NCBI RefSeq assembly: GCF_900108025.1
Contig: NZ_FNUS01000002.1
Location: 62,001 to 126,000, forward strand
Length of the DNA stretch: 64,000 nt
Origin: Halpernia humi
Lineage (GTDB): Bacteria > Bacteroidota > Bacteroidia > Flavobacteriales > Weeksellaceae
Direction: 5' to 3'
Shown here: one piece after another, positions 17,970-27,895 of the stretch
Numbering within the stretch: position 1 is the stretch's first letter
Layout of the letters: each line of letters opens with the position of its first letter
Notes under the pieces: model-generated
Seen by the model: the letters and a program-made list of their open reading frames with translations, nothing else
Database searches by the model: none
Told to the model about the DNA's origin: nothing
Made by a program: the position numbers and the translations under genes

Positions 17970-18001
17970 ATATGACCTTTAAAAAAAATAGAAATCTACA
18001 T

Positions 18002-18928
18002 ATGAATCAAAAAATTACAATAGTAATTCCTGTTTATAATTCAGCGAAATTTTTGCATAAAACGTTAAAAGCAGTTGATGACCAAAGAAAAGCGTCTAAC
18101 TGGGATTTAGAACTTGTTTTGGTAGAAGACGGTAGCCCAGACAATAGTTTTGAAGTAATCGAAAAATTAGCGCAGCAATATTCTTATATAAAAGCGGTAA
18201 AACTCTCTAGAAATTTTGGGCATCAAATCGCTGTGAAAACGGGTTTGTCTTATGCAACTGGAGATTATATTGCCATAATTGATGATGATTTGCAGGATCC
18301 GCCGTCTTTATTGCCGCGTTTTTTTGCGGAATTAGAAAAAGGTTTTGAAGTGGCGTATGGCATTAGAAAAAATAGAAAAGAAGGCGAAGTAAAGAAAACG
18401 GCTTACAAAGTTTTTTATCGCATTTTAAATTCTATTAGCGATACAAAAATACCAATAGACTCTGGTGATTTTTGTGTGATGACGAAAAATGTAAAAGAAA
18501 AAATGCTCACTTTAAATGAGCAAAACCCCTATTTGAGAGGTATTAGAGCATGGGTTGGTTTTAAACAAATTGGGTTAGAGTACGAAAGAAGTGGCAGAAT
18601 TGAAGGCGAATCTGGTTACTCGCTGAAAAAATTAATCAAAATTGCAAAAGATGGTATTTTTTCTTTTTCTTCTATACCACTTCAGATCATCACTTTGCTA
18701 GGAAATTTGGGTTTAGTAATATCTATTTTATTTTCCGTTTTTACAATCTTTAGGTATTTTAATAATGAGATAGAAGTGGCAGGCTATACCACAATGATTA
18801 TTTTGCTTTTATTTTTTAGTTCCCTCATACTGGTGAGTTTAGGTATCATCGGAGAATATATTTATAGAATATATAACGAGGTGCGCAACAGGCCTTATAC
18901 AATTATCGAAAAAACCGTGAATATATGA
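18002..18928 (+). CDS. Membrane GT2 glycosyltransferase (GtrB/ArnC/DPM1-like)
   Basis: This protein has a GT-A domain with VIPVYNSAKFL, VEDGSPDNSFEVI and the polyprenyl-phosphate motif IIDDDLQDPP (93-102). Two C-terminal membrane helices follow (about residues 228-250 and 260-285). This architecture is that of enzymes that load a sugar onto undecaprenyl phosphate. It could supply the lipid-linked donor for the GT-C protein encoded 1.5 kb downstream. The start at 18002 is preferred by family alignment; an in-frame ATG at 17972 adds ten basic residues. Confidence 0.88.
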   Translation: MNQKITIVIPVYNSAKFLHKTLKAVDDQRKASNWDLELVLVEDGSPDNSFEVIEKLAQQYSYIKAVKLSRNFGHQIAVKTGLSYATGDYIAIIDDDLQDPPSLLPRFFAELEKGFEVAYGIRKNRKEGEVKKTAYKVFYRILNSISDTKIPIDSGDFCVMTKNVKEKMLTLNEQNPYLRGIRAWVGFKQIGLEYERSGRIEGESGYSLKKLIKIAKDGIFSFSSIPLQIITLLGNLGLVISILFSVFTIFRYFNNEIEVAGYTTMIILLLFFSSLILVSLGIIGEYIYRIYNEVRNRPYTIIEKTVNI

Positions 18929-19593
18929 TTATTGGAAATGGTGTTTTGGCGAATTCTTTAAGGAAAATAGATGCAGATGATGTTGTTTTTTTTGCATCAG
19001 GAGTTTCAAATTCATTGGAAATTAGAAGCAGCGAGTTTGATAGAGAAACGAATTTGCTAGAAGAAATAATTGCAAAATATCCCGATAAAAAATTGGTGTA
19101 TTTTTCCACTTGCAGTATCTATGATTTATCTAAAAAACAGAGCAAATATGTGCTTCACAAATTGAATGTAGAACATATTATAGCAAGAAAATGCAAAAAA
19201 TATGTGATTTTCAGAATTGGAAACGCTGTTGGCAAAGGTGGAAACAAAAACACACTTATCAATTTTTTATCGTATTCTTTAGAAAATTCTAAAATTATTC
19301 AACTTCATAGTAAAGCGAAAAGAGTTTTTATTGGCGTAGAAGATATTGCGCTTTTCATTAAGCAAAATTTAGAAAATATTAATAATGAAATTTTTAATCT
19401 CGTTTACCCACATCAATTCGCTTTAAACCAAGTAGTTGAAGCATTAGAAAGTCATCTAAACAAAAAGGCAAATTGTGAGATTATTAATGAAGGTTCTTTT
19501 TATGAAATTACATTTGAGGAAAGCACCAAAACTTTCTTCGCAGAAACCAACCCAGAAGAATATTTAAAAAAATTATTTACGACTTATTTGTAA
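18925..19593 (+). CDS. Short NAD-dependent epimerase/dehydratase-like protein
   Basis: This 222-residue protein resembles extended SDR enzymes. An abbreviated GNG turn lies at the N-terminus, YFSTCSIYD forms the strand with the catalytic serine region, and KYVLHKLNVE supplies a Y-x3-K pair. It is shorter than usual epimerases (about 300 residues) and lacks the full GxxGxxG loop, so catalysis is uncertain. It overlaps the GtrB-like gene by 4 bases and probably acts on the sugar handled there. Confidence 0.7.
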   Translation: MIIGNGVLANSLRKIDADDVVFFASGVSNSLEIRSSEFDRETNLLEEIIAKYPDKKLVYFSTCSIYDLSKKQSKYVLHKLNVEHIIARKCKKYVIFRIGNAVGKGGNKNTLINFLSYSLENSKIIQLHSKAKRVFIGVEDIALFIKQNLENINNEIFNLVYPHQFALNQVVEALESHLNKKANCEIINEGSFYEITFEESTKTFFAETNPEEYLKKLFTTYL

Positions 19594-19664
19594 ATTTGAC
19601 GTTCTAACAACTCATACGATATTAGAAAAAATCTAAAAAGCCATAAAAACGCAATTAAAATAAA

Positions 19665-20450
19665 ATGAAAGAAAAAATACAATCGATTTTAGATCCAAAA
19701 TTCAGTTACGAGTACAAAGACGGGAAATTTGTTTTTTTAGAATTTAAAGAAGAAATCGTTTCTGATTCTTTAGATAAAATAAAGACTTTTTTTAAAAAAT
19801 TTATTTGGTTGTATGAGTTGCTTATTTATGTAATCGCGCCACTTTATCCTTCTAGATATTATTATCTAAAACGGGTTTTGAAGCGCACCAAAGACAAAGA
19901 TTTAGTTATCATCAATCTTGGCAGCGGCTACACAGATTTGCGAGATGATATGATCAATGTAGATCTTATTCCGTATGCGCCAGTGAACGTGGTTTGTGAT
20001 ATTACAAAACTTCCTTTTAAAGATAATTCTGTCGATCAAATTATCAATATCGCGGTTTTAGAACACGTCCCGAATCCGAGAGAAGTCATTGCAGAAATTC
20101 ATCGTGTGCTGAAACCCGGCGGCAAATTATTATGCGAAATCCCTTTTATGCAAGCCTTTCACGCGTCGCCGTATGATTTCCAAAGATATACTTATGAAGG
20201 GATAAAAGTGCAGTTTCAAAATTTCAAAAATTTAAAAATACATTCTATAAGTCCCACTGGCGGAATGCTTTGGCCTTTGCAAGAATGGATCGTGATGTTG
20301 TTTTCTTTTGGGATAAAAACCTTGCATAACATACTGCTAATCATTGTGATGTGTCTTACTTTTCCTATTAAATTTTTAGATGTGATTTTGCAATACCATC
20401 CTTTAAGCAAAAACATTGCATCTTGTTTTATTTTTGAATGCGAAAAATAG
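19665..20450 (+). CDS. Class I SAM-dependent methyltransferase
   Basis: This 261-residue Methyltransf_11-type protein has motif I INLGSGYTDLRDDMINVD, LPFKDNSVDQIINIAVLEHV and the post-motif EIHRVLKPGGKLLCEIPF. The FHASPYDFQRYTYEGI segment is common in methyltransferases of polysaccharide clusters. It probably methylates a sugar in the locus, and a role in chain termination is possible given the Wzt extension. The hydrophobic C-terminal tail may associate with the membrane. Confidence 0.85.
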   Translation: MKEKIQSILDPKFSYEYKDGKFVFLEFKEEIVSDSLDKIKTFFKKFIWLYELLIYVIAPLYPSRYYYLKRVLKRTKDKDLVIINLGSGYTDLRDDMINVDLIPYAPVNVVCDITKLPFKDNSVDQIINIAVLEHVPNPREVIAEIHRVLKPGGKLLCEIPFMQAFHASPYDFQRYTYEGIKVQFQNFKNLKIHSISPTGGMLWPLQEWIVMLFSFGIKTLHNILLIIVMCLTFPIKFLDVILQYHPLSKNIASCFIFECEK

Positions 20451-20457
20451 CGTAATA

Positions 20458-22056
20458 ATGAAAAAACTACTTCAAAACCCAATTTATCTTTTATCTAGTT
20501 TAGTATTTTTAATTGGCGCCGTTGTTTTAGCGTATCTCACCTATTCTAATTTAGACAAAGGTTTTATTTTTAATGATGAAGCCTATTATTTATCTTATTA
20601 TAGAAATACAGGCGAAAGTTTGAGTTTTGATCGAAGTAATTTCTTTAGGATTTTTAAATTTCTCTATACGCCAAATATCTATCATTTCAGAATTATTTCC
20701 ATCACGACTTTGGTTTTGAGTAATTTTTTGCTCTGCTTTTCTGTTTTTAAATTTCTAAATTTCAAAAAATATATTTTTTTCTTGAGTTTTTTAGGGATTT
20801 TTATTGGCTTTCAAAGTTGGGAAATAAACAATCTTGTTTTGCACCAGTATATTGGGAATACCATTTTGGTAAATGTGGGCGTTTCTTTGATTTTATTTTC
20901 ATTAATAACCGAAAAAAAAATTATTTTAATTTTAGCAGGCTTCGTCATTTCATTCACTTTATTTGATGGAAATACGCATGCAGTGGTGAATGCGCCACTA
21001 TTTGCTTTTTTAATTTTTATGACTCCGAAAGAATGGAGGATAAAGCTAATTTATTTTTTACTTGGCTATATTGTGGGCATTATTATCTATTTTACTTTTC
21101 TAGATACTTTAGCACATTTTTTTCACCAATTCAAATTTTTAGAAGAATACCTGCATTATAACAGGAAACAACACTCCAAAACCTTTATGGTTCTTTGGGC
21201 GCTTTATCTCTTTTTAAATGCAATTTTACCCTCAATAATTGTGGTTTTCTTGCTTTGGAAAGCGAAATTTTCCGAAAAATCTCTTAAAATATTCGATAAA
21301 GTAATCCTCTTTGTCGCATTGGCAACTTTTGGCTTATTCTTTTTCTTTCAAGAGTATTTTGTTTTTTCGTTTATCGTTCTCACCCATTTTCTTGCCATAA
21401 AATTTTGTTTAAGCAAAACAGAATCTAAACAAAATAAATATCTCATTATTCTCCTGCTCGTGATACCTTATTGTTTAACTTTCGGCTCGCAGACTTGGTT
21501 TCATTTGCGTTTAAATGCATATAAATTTTATTATTTTCTACTTATTTTCATTGTGCTTTTTAGATCTTACAAAAGTATATTTTGGGTAATCGGCTATCTT
21601 ATTCCTGTTTCTTTTATGATTTCGTCGTTTCACAATATTCTTCATGTAAAAGGCTGGAAAGACTTCGTTTTCACGGAGCAAACAGAAAAAGTAAAAGTAA
21701 ACGGATACGATTTGTATTTAGATAAAGGACGAAAAAAAGACCTCGATGATCTTCGGCCTTATTTACACAACCAAAAAAATGTAATATATTCTAGCAATCA
21801 TCTCATGGGCTATTTGTATATTTTAGATGCTGCGCCGCCTATTTATTATTATTTTACGCTAAAAGATTACATTGCATTTATCATTAAAAAAGTAGGCAAA
21901 ACACCCGATGATTACATTTATATAGAAAGCAATGATTATCCTTTCTATCCAAAAGAAATCGTGCCTTTAAAATTTGTAAGCCATCCAGAAAAGTATAAAG
22001 TGGTGAAGGCGGGGAGATTTACATTATACCTTCCAGGAAATTTTCAAAAAAAATAA
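20458..22056 (+). CDS. Multi-pass GT-C type glycosyltransferase (putative)
   Basis: This 532-residue membrane protein has about ten to twelve predicted transmembrane segments and a C-terminal soluble domain of about 110 residues. The first extracytoplasmic loop carries FIFNDEAYY with D40 and E41, the acidic position used by GT-C enzymes such as ArnT and PMT. The donor would be a polyprenyl-phosphate sugar, fitting the GtrB-like gene upstream. I chose the ATG at 20458, after the methyltransferase stop. Assignment to a named GT family is not possible by eye. Confidence 0.75.
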   Translation: MKKLLQNPIYLLSSLVFLIGAVVLAYLTYSNLDKGFIFNDEAYYLSYYRNTGESLSFDRSNFFRIFKFLYTPNIYHFRIISITTLVLSNFLLCFSVFKFLNFKKYIFFLSFLGIFIGFQSWEINNLVLHQYIGNTILVNVGVSLILFSLITEKKIILILAGFVISFTLFDGNTHAVVNAPLFAFLIFMTPKEWRIKLIYFLLGYIVGIIIYFTFLDTLAHFFHQFKFLEEYLHYNRKQHSKTFMVLWALYLFLNAILPSIIVVFLLWKAKFSEKSLKIFDKVILFVALATFGLFFFFQEYFVFSFIVLTHFLAIKFCLSKTESKQNKYLIILLLVIPYCLTFGSQTWFHLRLNAYKFYYFLLIFIVLFRSYKSIFWVIGYLIPVSFMISSFHNILHVKGWKDFVFTEQTEKVKVNGYDLYLDKGRKKDLDDLRPYLHNQKNVIYSSNHLMGYLYILDAAPPIYYYFTLKDYIAFIIKKVGKTPDDYIYIESNDYPFYPKEIVPLKFVSHPEKYKVVKAGRFTLYLPGNFQKK

Positions 22057-22058
22057 AA

Positions 22059-23858
22059 ATGTGCGGAATAGCAGGAATAATAACTCCAAACGCCAAAAAT
22101 TATTCTGAAAAAATTCAGAAAATGACCGACGCAATTGCGTATCGCGGGCCAGATTCTGCGCATCAGGAATTTTATGAAAACGCCGCTTTAGGGCATAGAA
22201 GACTTTCCATAATAGACTTGTCAGAAAATGGAAACCAACCCATGTTTTCTGATACAAAAAACGAATGCATAGTTTTAAACGGTGAAATTTATGGATTTCT
22301 TGATATTAAAAAAAATTATTCAACTTATCCTTTCCGCGGCACTACCGATACAGAAGTAGTTTTGGCGATGTATCAAAAAAGCGGTGCAAATTTATTGCAA
22401 GAACTTCCAGGTATGTTTGCTTTTGCAATTTGGGACGACAAAAAACAAGAACTATTTTGCGCGAGAGATCGTTTCGGTGAAAAACCTTTTTATTACGCAT
22501 TCGGAAAAAATAATGAATTTATTTTCGCCTCAGAAATCAAAGCCATTTTGGCGTCCGGTTTAGTAAAGCCCGAAATAGACAAATCGCAAATCGCCTATTA
22601 CCTAAAAAACGGCTACATTCATCCACATAAAAGTATTTATAAAAATATTTTTAACTTAAAACCAGCGCATCAATTAATATTAAAGGAAGGCAAAGTTGAA
22701 ACAAAACCTTATTGGAAAATCCCTACAGAAACCTCCAATTTAAGCCTGAACGATAGTGTTGAAAAGTTCCAATTTCTGCTAGATGATGCTGTGAAAAAAC
22801 AAATGGTAGCAGACGTTCCAGTCGGTTCTTTTCTTTCGGGCGGTTTAGATTCTAGCACCATTGTGGCGATTGCTTCTAAATACAAAAAGAATTTAAAAAC
22901 CTTGGTTTACGGTTTTGAAACAGGTGATTTAAACGAAATGCCCTACGCAAAAGCGATTGCCGATAAATACGAAACCGATCACCATATTTTGTTAGACAGA
23001 AAACAGAAAATTTCTGAAACGTTGCAAGAAATTTACGCTTATATGGATGAACCTTTGATGGATTCTTCACTTTTGCCAACGCATCTTATTTTTAAAGAAG
23101 CCTCAAAAAACCTAAAAGTAGTGCTTTCTGGTGATGTCGGCGACGAACTTTTTGGTGGCTACACTTTTTATAAATACAATATTGATCTTTCCCAAAAAGG
23201 CTATTATCCGACGATTTTATCTAAAATGTTACTTTTAGGAAACAGATTAAAAAATGTTGGTTCAGAAAGATTGCTGCGTGCGAAATACTCAGATTCTATA
23301 GATTTTCATCAAAATAAAGTGCGAAATCATTTCACGCCTTCGGAGATCAAAAAACTCGGAATATCGGATGATATTCCAACCCAAGATTTTAGTTTTAAGC
23401 CAAATCCTGAAGATTTTAATGATTTAATGCGCATCGATTTAGAAAAATATGTCCCCGGAAACATGCTGTTGAAAGGTGATAGAACTGCAATGCACAATTC
23501 TGTTGAAGCAAGAATTCCTTTTCTAGACAAAGATTTTGCGGAATTTTGCATCCAATTACCATGGCAATTTAAAGTCAATAAATCCGAAGATAAAATTATT
23601 TTAAGAAAAGCCTATTCTAAAGCGTGGACCGAAGAAATTGCAAAACGCGGCAAAAATGGTTTCGGAGCGCATGTAAATGAATGGTTTAAAGAGCCAGAAC
23701 TTCAGGAATTAAGTAGAAATTTACTTGAAAATAAAGAAAGCCCTATTTTCAAATTTTTAAATTTTGAGGAAGTTCAAAAAAAATTAAACCATCAAACTCA
23801 ACATTGGAGTTTACTTGTTTTGGCACTTTGGTTTCAAAATCATAAAAATATTATCTAA
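22059..23858 (+). CDS. asnB: Asparagine synthase (glutamine-hydrolysing) family
   Basis: This 599-residue two-domain enzyme has an N-terminal glutaminase starting MCGIAGIITP with nucleophile C2 and the segment YRGPDS. The C-terminal ATP-pyrophosphatase domain contains SFLSGGLDSSTIVA. In polysaccharide loci, AsnB-like enzymes often amidate uronic-acid sugars instead of making free asparagine. That role is likely here from context but is not shown by sequence. Its start is 2 bases after the GT-C gene, and its stop overlaps the next gene by one base. Confidence 0.92.
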   Translation: MCGIAGIITPNAKNYSEKIQKMTDAIAYRGPDSAHQEFYENAALGHRRLSIIDLSENGNQPMFSDTKNECIVLNGEIYGFLDIKKNYSTYPFRGTTDTEVVLAMYQKSGANLLQELPGMFAFAIWDDKKQELFCARDRFGEKPFYYAFGKNNEFIFASEIKAILASGLVKPEIDKSQIAYYLKNGYIHPHKSIYKNIFNLKPAHQLILKEGKVETKPYWKIPTETSNLSLNDSVEKFQFLLDDAVKKQMVADVPVGSFLSGGLDSSTIVAIASKYKKNLKTLVYGFETGDLNEMPYAKAIADKYETDHHILLDRKQKISETLQEIYAYMDEPLMDSSLLPTHLIFKEASKNLKVVLSGDVGDELFGGYTFYKYNIDLSQKGYYPTILSKMLLLGNRLKNVGSERLLRAKYSDSIDFHQNKVRNHFTPSEIKKLGISDDIPTQDFSFKPNPEDFNDLMRIDLEKYVPGNMLLKGDRTAMHNSVEARIPFLDKDFAEFCIQLPWQFKVNKSEDKIILRKAYSKAWTEEIAKRGKNGFGAHVNEWFKEPELQELSRNLLENKESPIFKFLNFEEVQKKLNHQTQHWSLLVLALWFQNHKNII

Positions 23859-25006
23859 TGAAGATCGGCATCACAGATAAATCTTACCCCACAGAGAGGA
23901 ATATTTTAAATAAAGTTTCTGGCGCAGAATATTTGGTTTTAAGAAAAAATAATAATCTTTTTCATTCGCTTTCAACTTTAAAAAACTTAATTTTTAGAAA
24001 AAAAATTGATTTTAAAGGCCAATATTTTTTTTATCAGAAACCTAAAATTGATGTTTTGCATCTTTTTAACGACATTAATTATTCTAGCCAAAAGTGGGTG
24101 TCAACCTGCGAAACTTTGGTGCCAAGATTTAATGAAACAAAAGACGACCACCAAAAAGTAGAACCATCACACACAAAAAATAAGAAGACAGAAAAAGCTT
24201 TAAAAAAAATTGCAAAAAAAAATTGTTTGGGCATAATTTGCATTTCAGATGCTGGTGCAAACATCCAATTTGAATTGCTCAAAAACTATCCAAAACTTGA
24301 AAATACGATTAAAAATAAGATTTTCGTACTTCATCCGCCGCAAAAATTAATTGATAGAAATAGCGAAGAATTTTACAAAAATTTAGAAACCTTTCATTTT
24401 ATTTTTGTTGGCTCCCAATTTTTCCGCAAAGGCGGCGTAGAAATGATTGAAGTTTTGCAAAAATTAAAGGAAAAATATAAGTTTAAACTTACATTAATTT
24501 CGACTTTTGAAACCGACAATTATGTCACAAAAATATCAAAAGAAGAAGCCTCGAAATATGTAGAAACACTCAAAAATGAAACATGGCTAGAAATTTTTGA
24601 AAAATTACCAAACGAAAAAGTTTTAGAATTAATTAAAAAATCTCATGTTGGCTTGCTTCCAACATGGTCGGATACTTATGGTTTTTCAGTTTTAGAAATG
24701 CAGGCAGCCGGAGTTCCCGTAATATCTACCGATATTCGTGCATTGCCAGAAATAAATAATGAAGATTGTGGTTGGCTGCTTCATCTCCCGCAGAACCGCC
24801 TAAAACAAGCGCTTTATTTTACAGAAGAGCAAAAGGAAATTTTAAAAAACACATTAAAGGAACAACTTGAAACCGTACTAATTAATATTTTTGAACATCC
24901 AGAACAGTTGATTAGAAAATCTAAAAATTCGGTAAAAAGAATTCAGGAAATGCATGAACCTAAAATTTTTGAAGAGAATTTAAAAGAAATTTATAATAAA
25001 TCTTAA
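23858..25006 (+). CDS. GT4 glycosyltransferase
   Basis: This 382-residue GT-B enzyme has the C-terminal donor-binding region FVGSQFFRKGGVEMIEVLQ, then LLPTWSDTYGFSVLEMQAAG with the E-x7-E type pair, and PVISTDIRALPE. The N-terminal domain is diverged. It transfers a sugar from a nucleotide donor, probably with retention of configuration, inside the cell. A palindromic repeat follows 7 bases after the stop. Confidence 0.85.
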   Translation: MKIGITDKSYPTERNILNKVSGAEYLVLRKNNNLFHSLSTLKNLIFRKKIDFKGQYFFYQKPKIDVLHLFNDINYSSQKWVSTCETLVPRFNETKDDHQKVEPSHTKNKKTEKALKKIAKKNCLGIICISDAGANIQFELLKNYPKLENTIKNKIFVLHPPQKLIDRNSEEFYKNLETFHFIFVGSQFFRKGGVEMIEVLQKLKEKYKFKLTLISTFETDNYVTKISKEEASKYVETLKNETWLEIFEKLPNEKVLELIKKSHVGLLPTWSDTYGFSVLEMQAAGVPVISTDIRALPEINNEDCGWLLHLPQNRLKQALYFTEEQKEILKNTLKEQLETVLINIFEHPEQLIRKSKNSVKRIQEMHEPKIFEENLKEIYNKS

Positions 25007-25013
25007 GACCTAA

Positions 25014-25032
25014 TTAAACCTTCAAGGTTTAA
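25014..25032 (+). repeat. Single-arm palindrome TTAAACCTTCAAGGTTTAA
   Basis: This 19-base palindrome in the gap between two glycosyltransferase genes matches one arm of the repeats at 5040-5076 and 59259-59291. It is too short for a strong terminator. Confidence 0.6.
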
Positions 25033-25049
25033 ATAAGTAAAAAAATAAA

Positions 25050-25994
25050 ATGTTAAACATCTCCGTCATCATCCCAGTTTACAACGCAGAAGTTTTCCTA
25101 GAGAAAGCAGTGAATTCTGCGCTGCAACATGATGAGGTGAAGGAAATTCTTTTAATTGAAGATAAATCTACAGATACTTCTTTGGAACTTTGTCGAAAAT
25201 TAGCCGCAGAAAATTCTAAAATATTTTTATTGCAACATCCCGACAAAGGAAATCACGGCGCTGGTGCCAGTAGAAATCTTGGTTTAGAAAAGGCTACACA
25301 AGATTTTATTGCGTTTTTAGATGCCGATGATTATTATCTTCCGAACCGTTTTGAGGCAGAAAAAGAGTTGTTTAAAGACCCTAAAATCGAAGGTGTTTTT
25401 GGCGCAATCGGAACAGAGTTTCTTTCAGAAAAAGGAAAAAAAGAGTTTCAAGAAAAGTTTAAACAAGTGACTCTAACTACTGTAAAATATCCTGCGGAAG
25501 GTGCGCAAGTTTTTGAAGGATTAATGGGAATTCGAAAAGGATTTGGGCACTTTTTTCATCTTAATACTTTAACGGTAAAAGCCGAAAATATTAAAAAGAA
25601 TAAGTTAAAATTTAATGAAAAACTACGTATTCATCAAGATACAGATTTTATCGTTAAAATGTCTTATCATCTTTATTTAAAATCTGGTATTATAGATAAA
25701 GCGGTTGCAATAAGAGGTGTGCACGATGACAATAGAATCACGAAAGTAAAGCAATATTCTTCTACCTATTTTAGAAACATGTTTTTGCTGTACGAATCGC
25801 GCTATATTTGGAGTAAAAAGCAAGAAAAATTGAGTCCAGTTTTAAAAAAAACTATAAAAAATCGCTACATCAGTTATAGAATTGCTACTAGAACGGGCTT
25901 TTCAAAATATTTCACTTATGTTACAAATTCACTTTTCAACCCAGTTTTATTAAAAACAAGATATAGATTTGTTGCATTAAAGAAGCATTTATGA
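25050..25994 (+). CDS. GT2 glycosyltransferase, paralogue A
   Basis: This 314-residue GT-A enzyme has ISVIIPVYNAE, LIEDKSTDTSLEL, the segment GNHGAGASRNLGLE and AFLDADDYYLPNRF. It is clearly paralogous to the protein at 27896-28834: both share HPDK-NHGAGASRN-G and YLPNRF-AEKELFK. The two copies flank a diverged glycosyltransferase and an FkbM methyltransferase. The stop overlaps the next start in an ATGA. Confidence 0.88.
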   Translation: MLNISVIIPVYNAEVFLEKAVNSALQHDEVKEILLIEDKSTDTSLELCRKLAAENSKIFLLQHPDKGNHGAGASRNLGLEKATQDFIAFLDADDYYLPNRFEAEKELFKDPKIEGVFGAIGTEFLSEKGKKEFQEKFKQVTLTTVKYPAEGAQVFEGLMGIRKGFGHFFHLNTLTVKAENIKKNKLKFNEKLRIHQDTDFIVKMSYHLYLKSGIIDKAVAIRGVHDDNRITKVKQYSSTYFRNMFLLYESRYIWSKKQEKLSPVLKKTIKNRYISYRIATRTGFSKYFTYVTNSLFNPVLLKTRYRFVALKKHL

Positions 25995-27073
25995 TTAAAA
26001 AGAGAATCAAGCAAATTTTAGCCTTAATACAAGATATTGGATTTTTTATTTATCTTAAATATTTTCATTCGCCAAAAGTAAATGAGAACAAAAAAATATT
26101 TATAAGTTTTAAAAATCCAAATTTGTACCACCGCTATTTTTATAATTTAGTTAAAACTTTGCAATTAGGAGGTTATTCGGTATTTTACCCAATGTCATTC
26201 AGTAGATTTAGAAATTTACGAACTGGCGATCCCTATTTGGCGCTTTTGTTTAAAGAAAACGATTTATTAATTATAAAAAACACCAAGAAAAATTCGAGTT
26301 TTGTAGAATTAAAAGATGAAATGTTTAGTGCGGATTACTATAAAACTTTTTTTGAAGATAGTAATGTTGAAAAGAATTCTTATCACATTCCGATGAGTTT
26401 TCATCCGAATATGTACGCCGAAAATCTTTGGGATGAGCCCTTAGCCAAGCGCAATGAGCGGGTTGATGCAATATTTACTTTTGGGAATTTTGATCGACGC
26501 GTTTATAAAACCATAGATCAATATCCCTTTGAAGTATTGAACCGAGCAGATTTAATAGAATTTTTCAGTAAAAAACAGGACTTTATTAGTATTGACAATC
26601 AGGAGAGTTTGAATGATTTACTTAGAAATGGATGTGATACAAAGTTCATTTTTGTTGAAAAATCTAATTTCCAAATACCGATGAAAGAAGTACGAAAATA
26701 TTTGTCTAATTTTCGCTATTTTCTTTGTGTTCCAGGTGTTTTTGCGCCTTTAAGTCATAATTTTATTGAAGCAATGTCGGCCGGATGTGTCCCAATTATC
26801 GAAAAAAATTATGCTGAAACTATTTATCCACCACTTGAAAATGGTATAAATGCCATTATATTTGAAGATTTATTAGATTTAGATAATATTTTAACCAATC
26901 AACTTTTTAAAAAAAGCAATGAAGAAAGAAAAAATTTAGAAGAAAATGCAAAAATATATTACAATAATTTTCTTCATCCAAAGTCTGCAGGGAAAAACAT
27001 TTTAGATAACATTGAAAAGCATCCGATTTATCTTAATGCAAGTGAGCGCAGTGTAAAATTAATTAAAAAATAA
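25991..27073 (+). CDS. Putative GT-B/exostosin-like glycosyltransferase
   Basis: This 360-residue protein has a C-terminal segment, FAPLSHNFIEAMSAGCVPII, that matches the donor-binding loop of GT-B and exostosin-like (GT47) enzymes. The N-terminal part has no recognisable motif. It lies between the two paralogous GT2 genes and overlaps the first. A glycosyltransferase role is likely; the family is uncertain. Confidence 0.65.
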   Translation: MIKKRIKQILALIQDIGFFIYLKYFHSPKVNENKKIFISFKNPNLYHRYFYNLVKTLQLGGYSVFYPMSFSRFRNLRTGDPYLALLFKENDLLIIKNTKKNSSFVELKDEMFSADYYKTFFEDSNVEKNSYHIPMSFHPNMYAENLWDEPLAKRNERVDAIFTFGNFDRRVYKTIDQYPFEVLNRADLIEFFSKKQDFISIDNQESLNDLLRNGCDTKFIFVEKSNFQIPMKEVRKYLSNFRYFLCVPGVFAPLSHNFIEAMSAGCVPIIEKNYAETIYPPLENGINAIIFEDLLDLDNILTNQLFKKSNEERKNLEENAKIYYNNFLHPKSAGKNILDNIEKHPIYLNASERSVKLIKK

Positions 27074-27076
27074 ACT

Positions 27077-27895
27077 ATGAAAACCACAACGCTTATTTAT
27101 AATGTGTTATTTAAAGAAGGTATCGTTAATTTTATTAAAAGGAAAAGAAACATCACCTTTTTGGATAGCAAAACCATATTTACAATCAATTATCGGGATA
27201 AAAAAACCAAAATTGTGTTGAACCGAAAATTTGGACATGTAGATTTGAAGATTTTTAAAAATGGCATTTATGAAAAAGAAATAGTAGATGATATTTTTAA
27301 TGAATTAGATTCTTCTAAAAATTTTGTAGATATTGGCGCAAATATTGGGCAGCACAGTTTACTGATGGCATCCTACTGCAAAAATGTCTATTCTTTTGAG
27401 CCGATTCCGGCAGTTTTTAAACAATTTAAAGAAAGCGTTGGCTTAAATAATTACAAAAATATCCATCTTTTTAATACAGCAGTTGGGAGTAAAAAAGAGG
27501 AAAAATCTTTTAATTTTGTAACGAATCATGCAGGTACAAGTTCGTTTGTTGAAAGAGAAAATCCGAATTCTGAAGTGATGACAGTGCATATTGATACACT
27601 TCAAAATCTACTTGGCGACACCAAAATAGATGTCCTCAAATTGGATGTAGAAGGCTACGAATCGGTAGTGATATTGGGAAATAAAGAAAAAATATTGCGT
27701 GACAAACCTGTTATTTTTATGGAATATAACCCAGATTGGATAGAAAAAGAAGGCTCTTTTACAAGAAATGAAGTTTTTGATTTTTTTATAGACAATGATT
27801 TTACGGTTTTCAGTAGAAATAATAACAAAACCTTGTCTAAAGCAGATTTAGATACCAATAGCCAAGACAATTGGATTATAAAACCTGCGCTATAA
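27077..27895 (+). CDS. FkbM family methyltransferase
   Basis: This 272-residue protein has motif I NFVDIGANIGQHSLLMAS and the characteristic later block IDVLKLDVEGYESVVILG of FkbM-type SAM-dependent O-methyltransferases. In polysaccharide loci these methylate sugar hydroxyls. It could make the end-cap read by the Wzt C-terminal domain, which is inference. It starts 3 bases after the previous gene and touches the next. Confidence 0.88.
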   Translation: MKTTTLIYNVLFKEGIVNFIKRKRNITFLDSKTIFTINYRDKKTKIVLNRKFGHVDLKIFKNGIYEKEIVDDIFNELDSSKNFVDIGANIGQHSLLMASYCKNVYSFEPIPAVFKQFKESVGLNNYKNIHLFNTAVGSKKEEKSFNFVTNHAGTSSFVERENPNSEVMTVHIDTLQNLLGDTKIDVLKLDVEGYESVVILGNKEKILRDKPVIFMEYNPDWIEKEGSFTRNEVFDFFIDNDFTVFSRNNNKTLSKADLDTNSQDNWIIKPAL

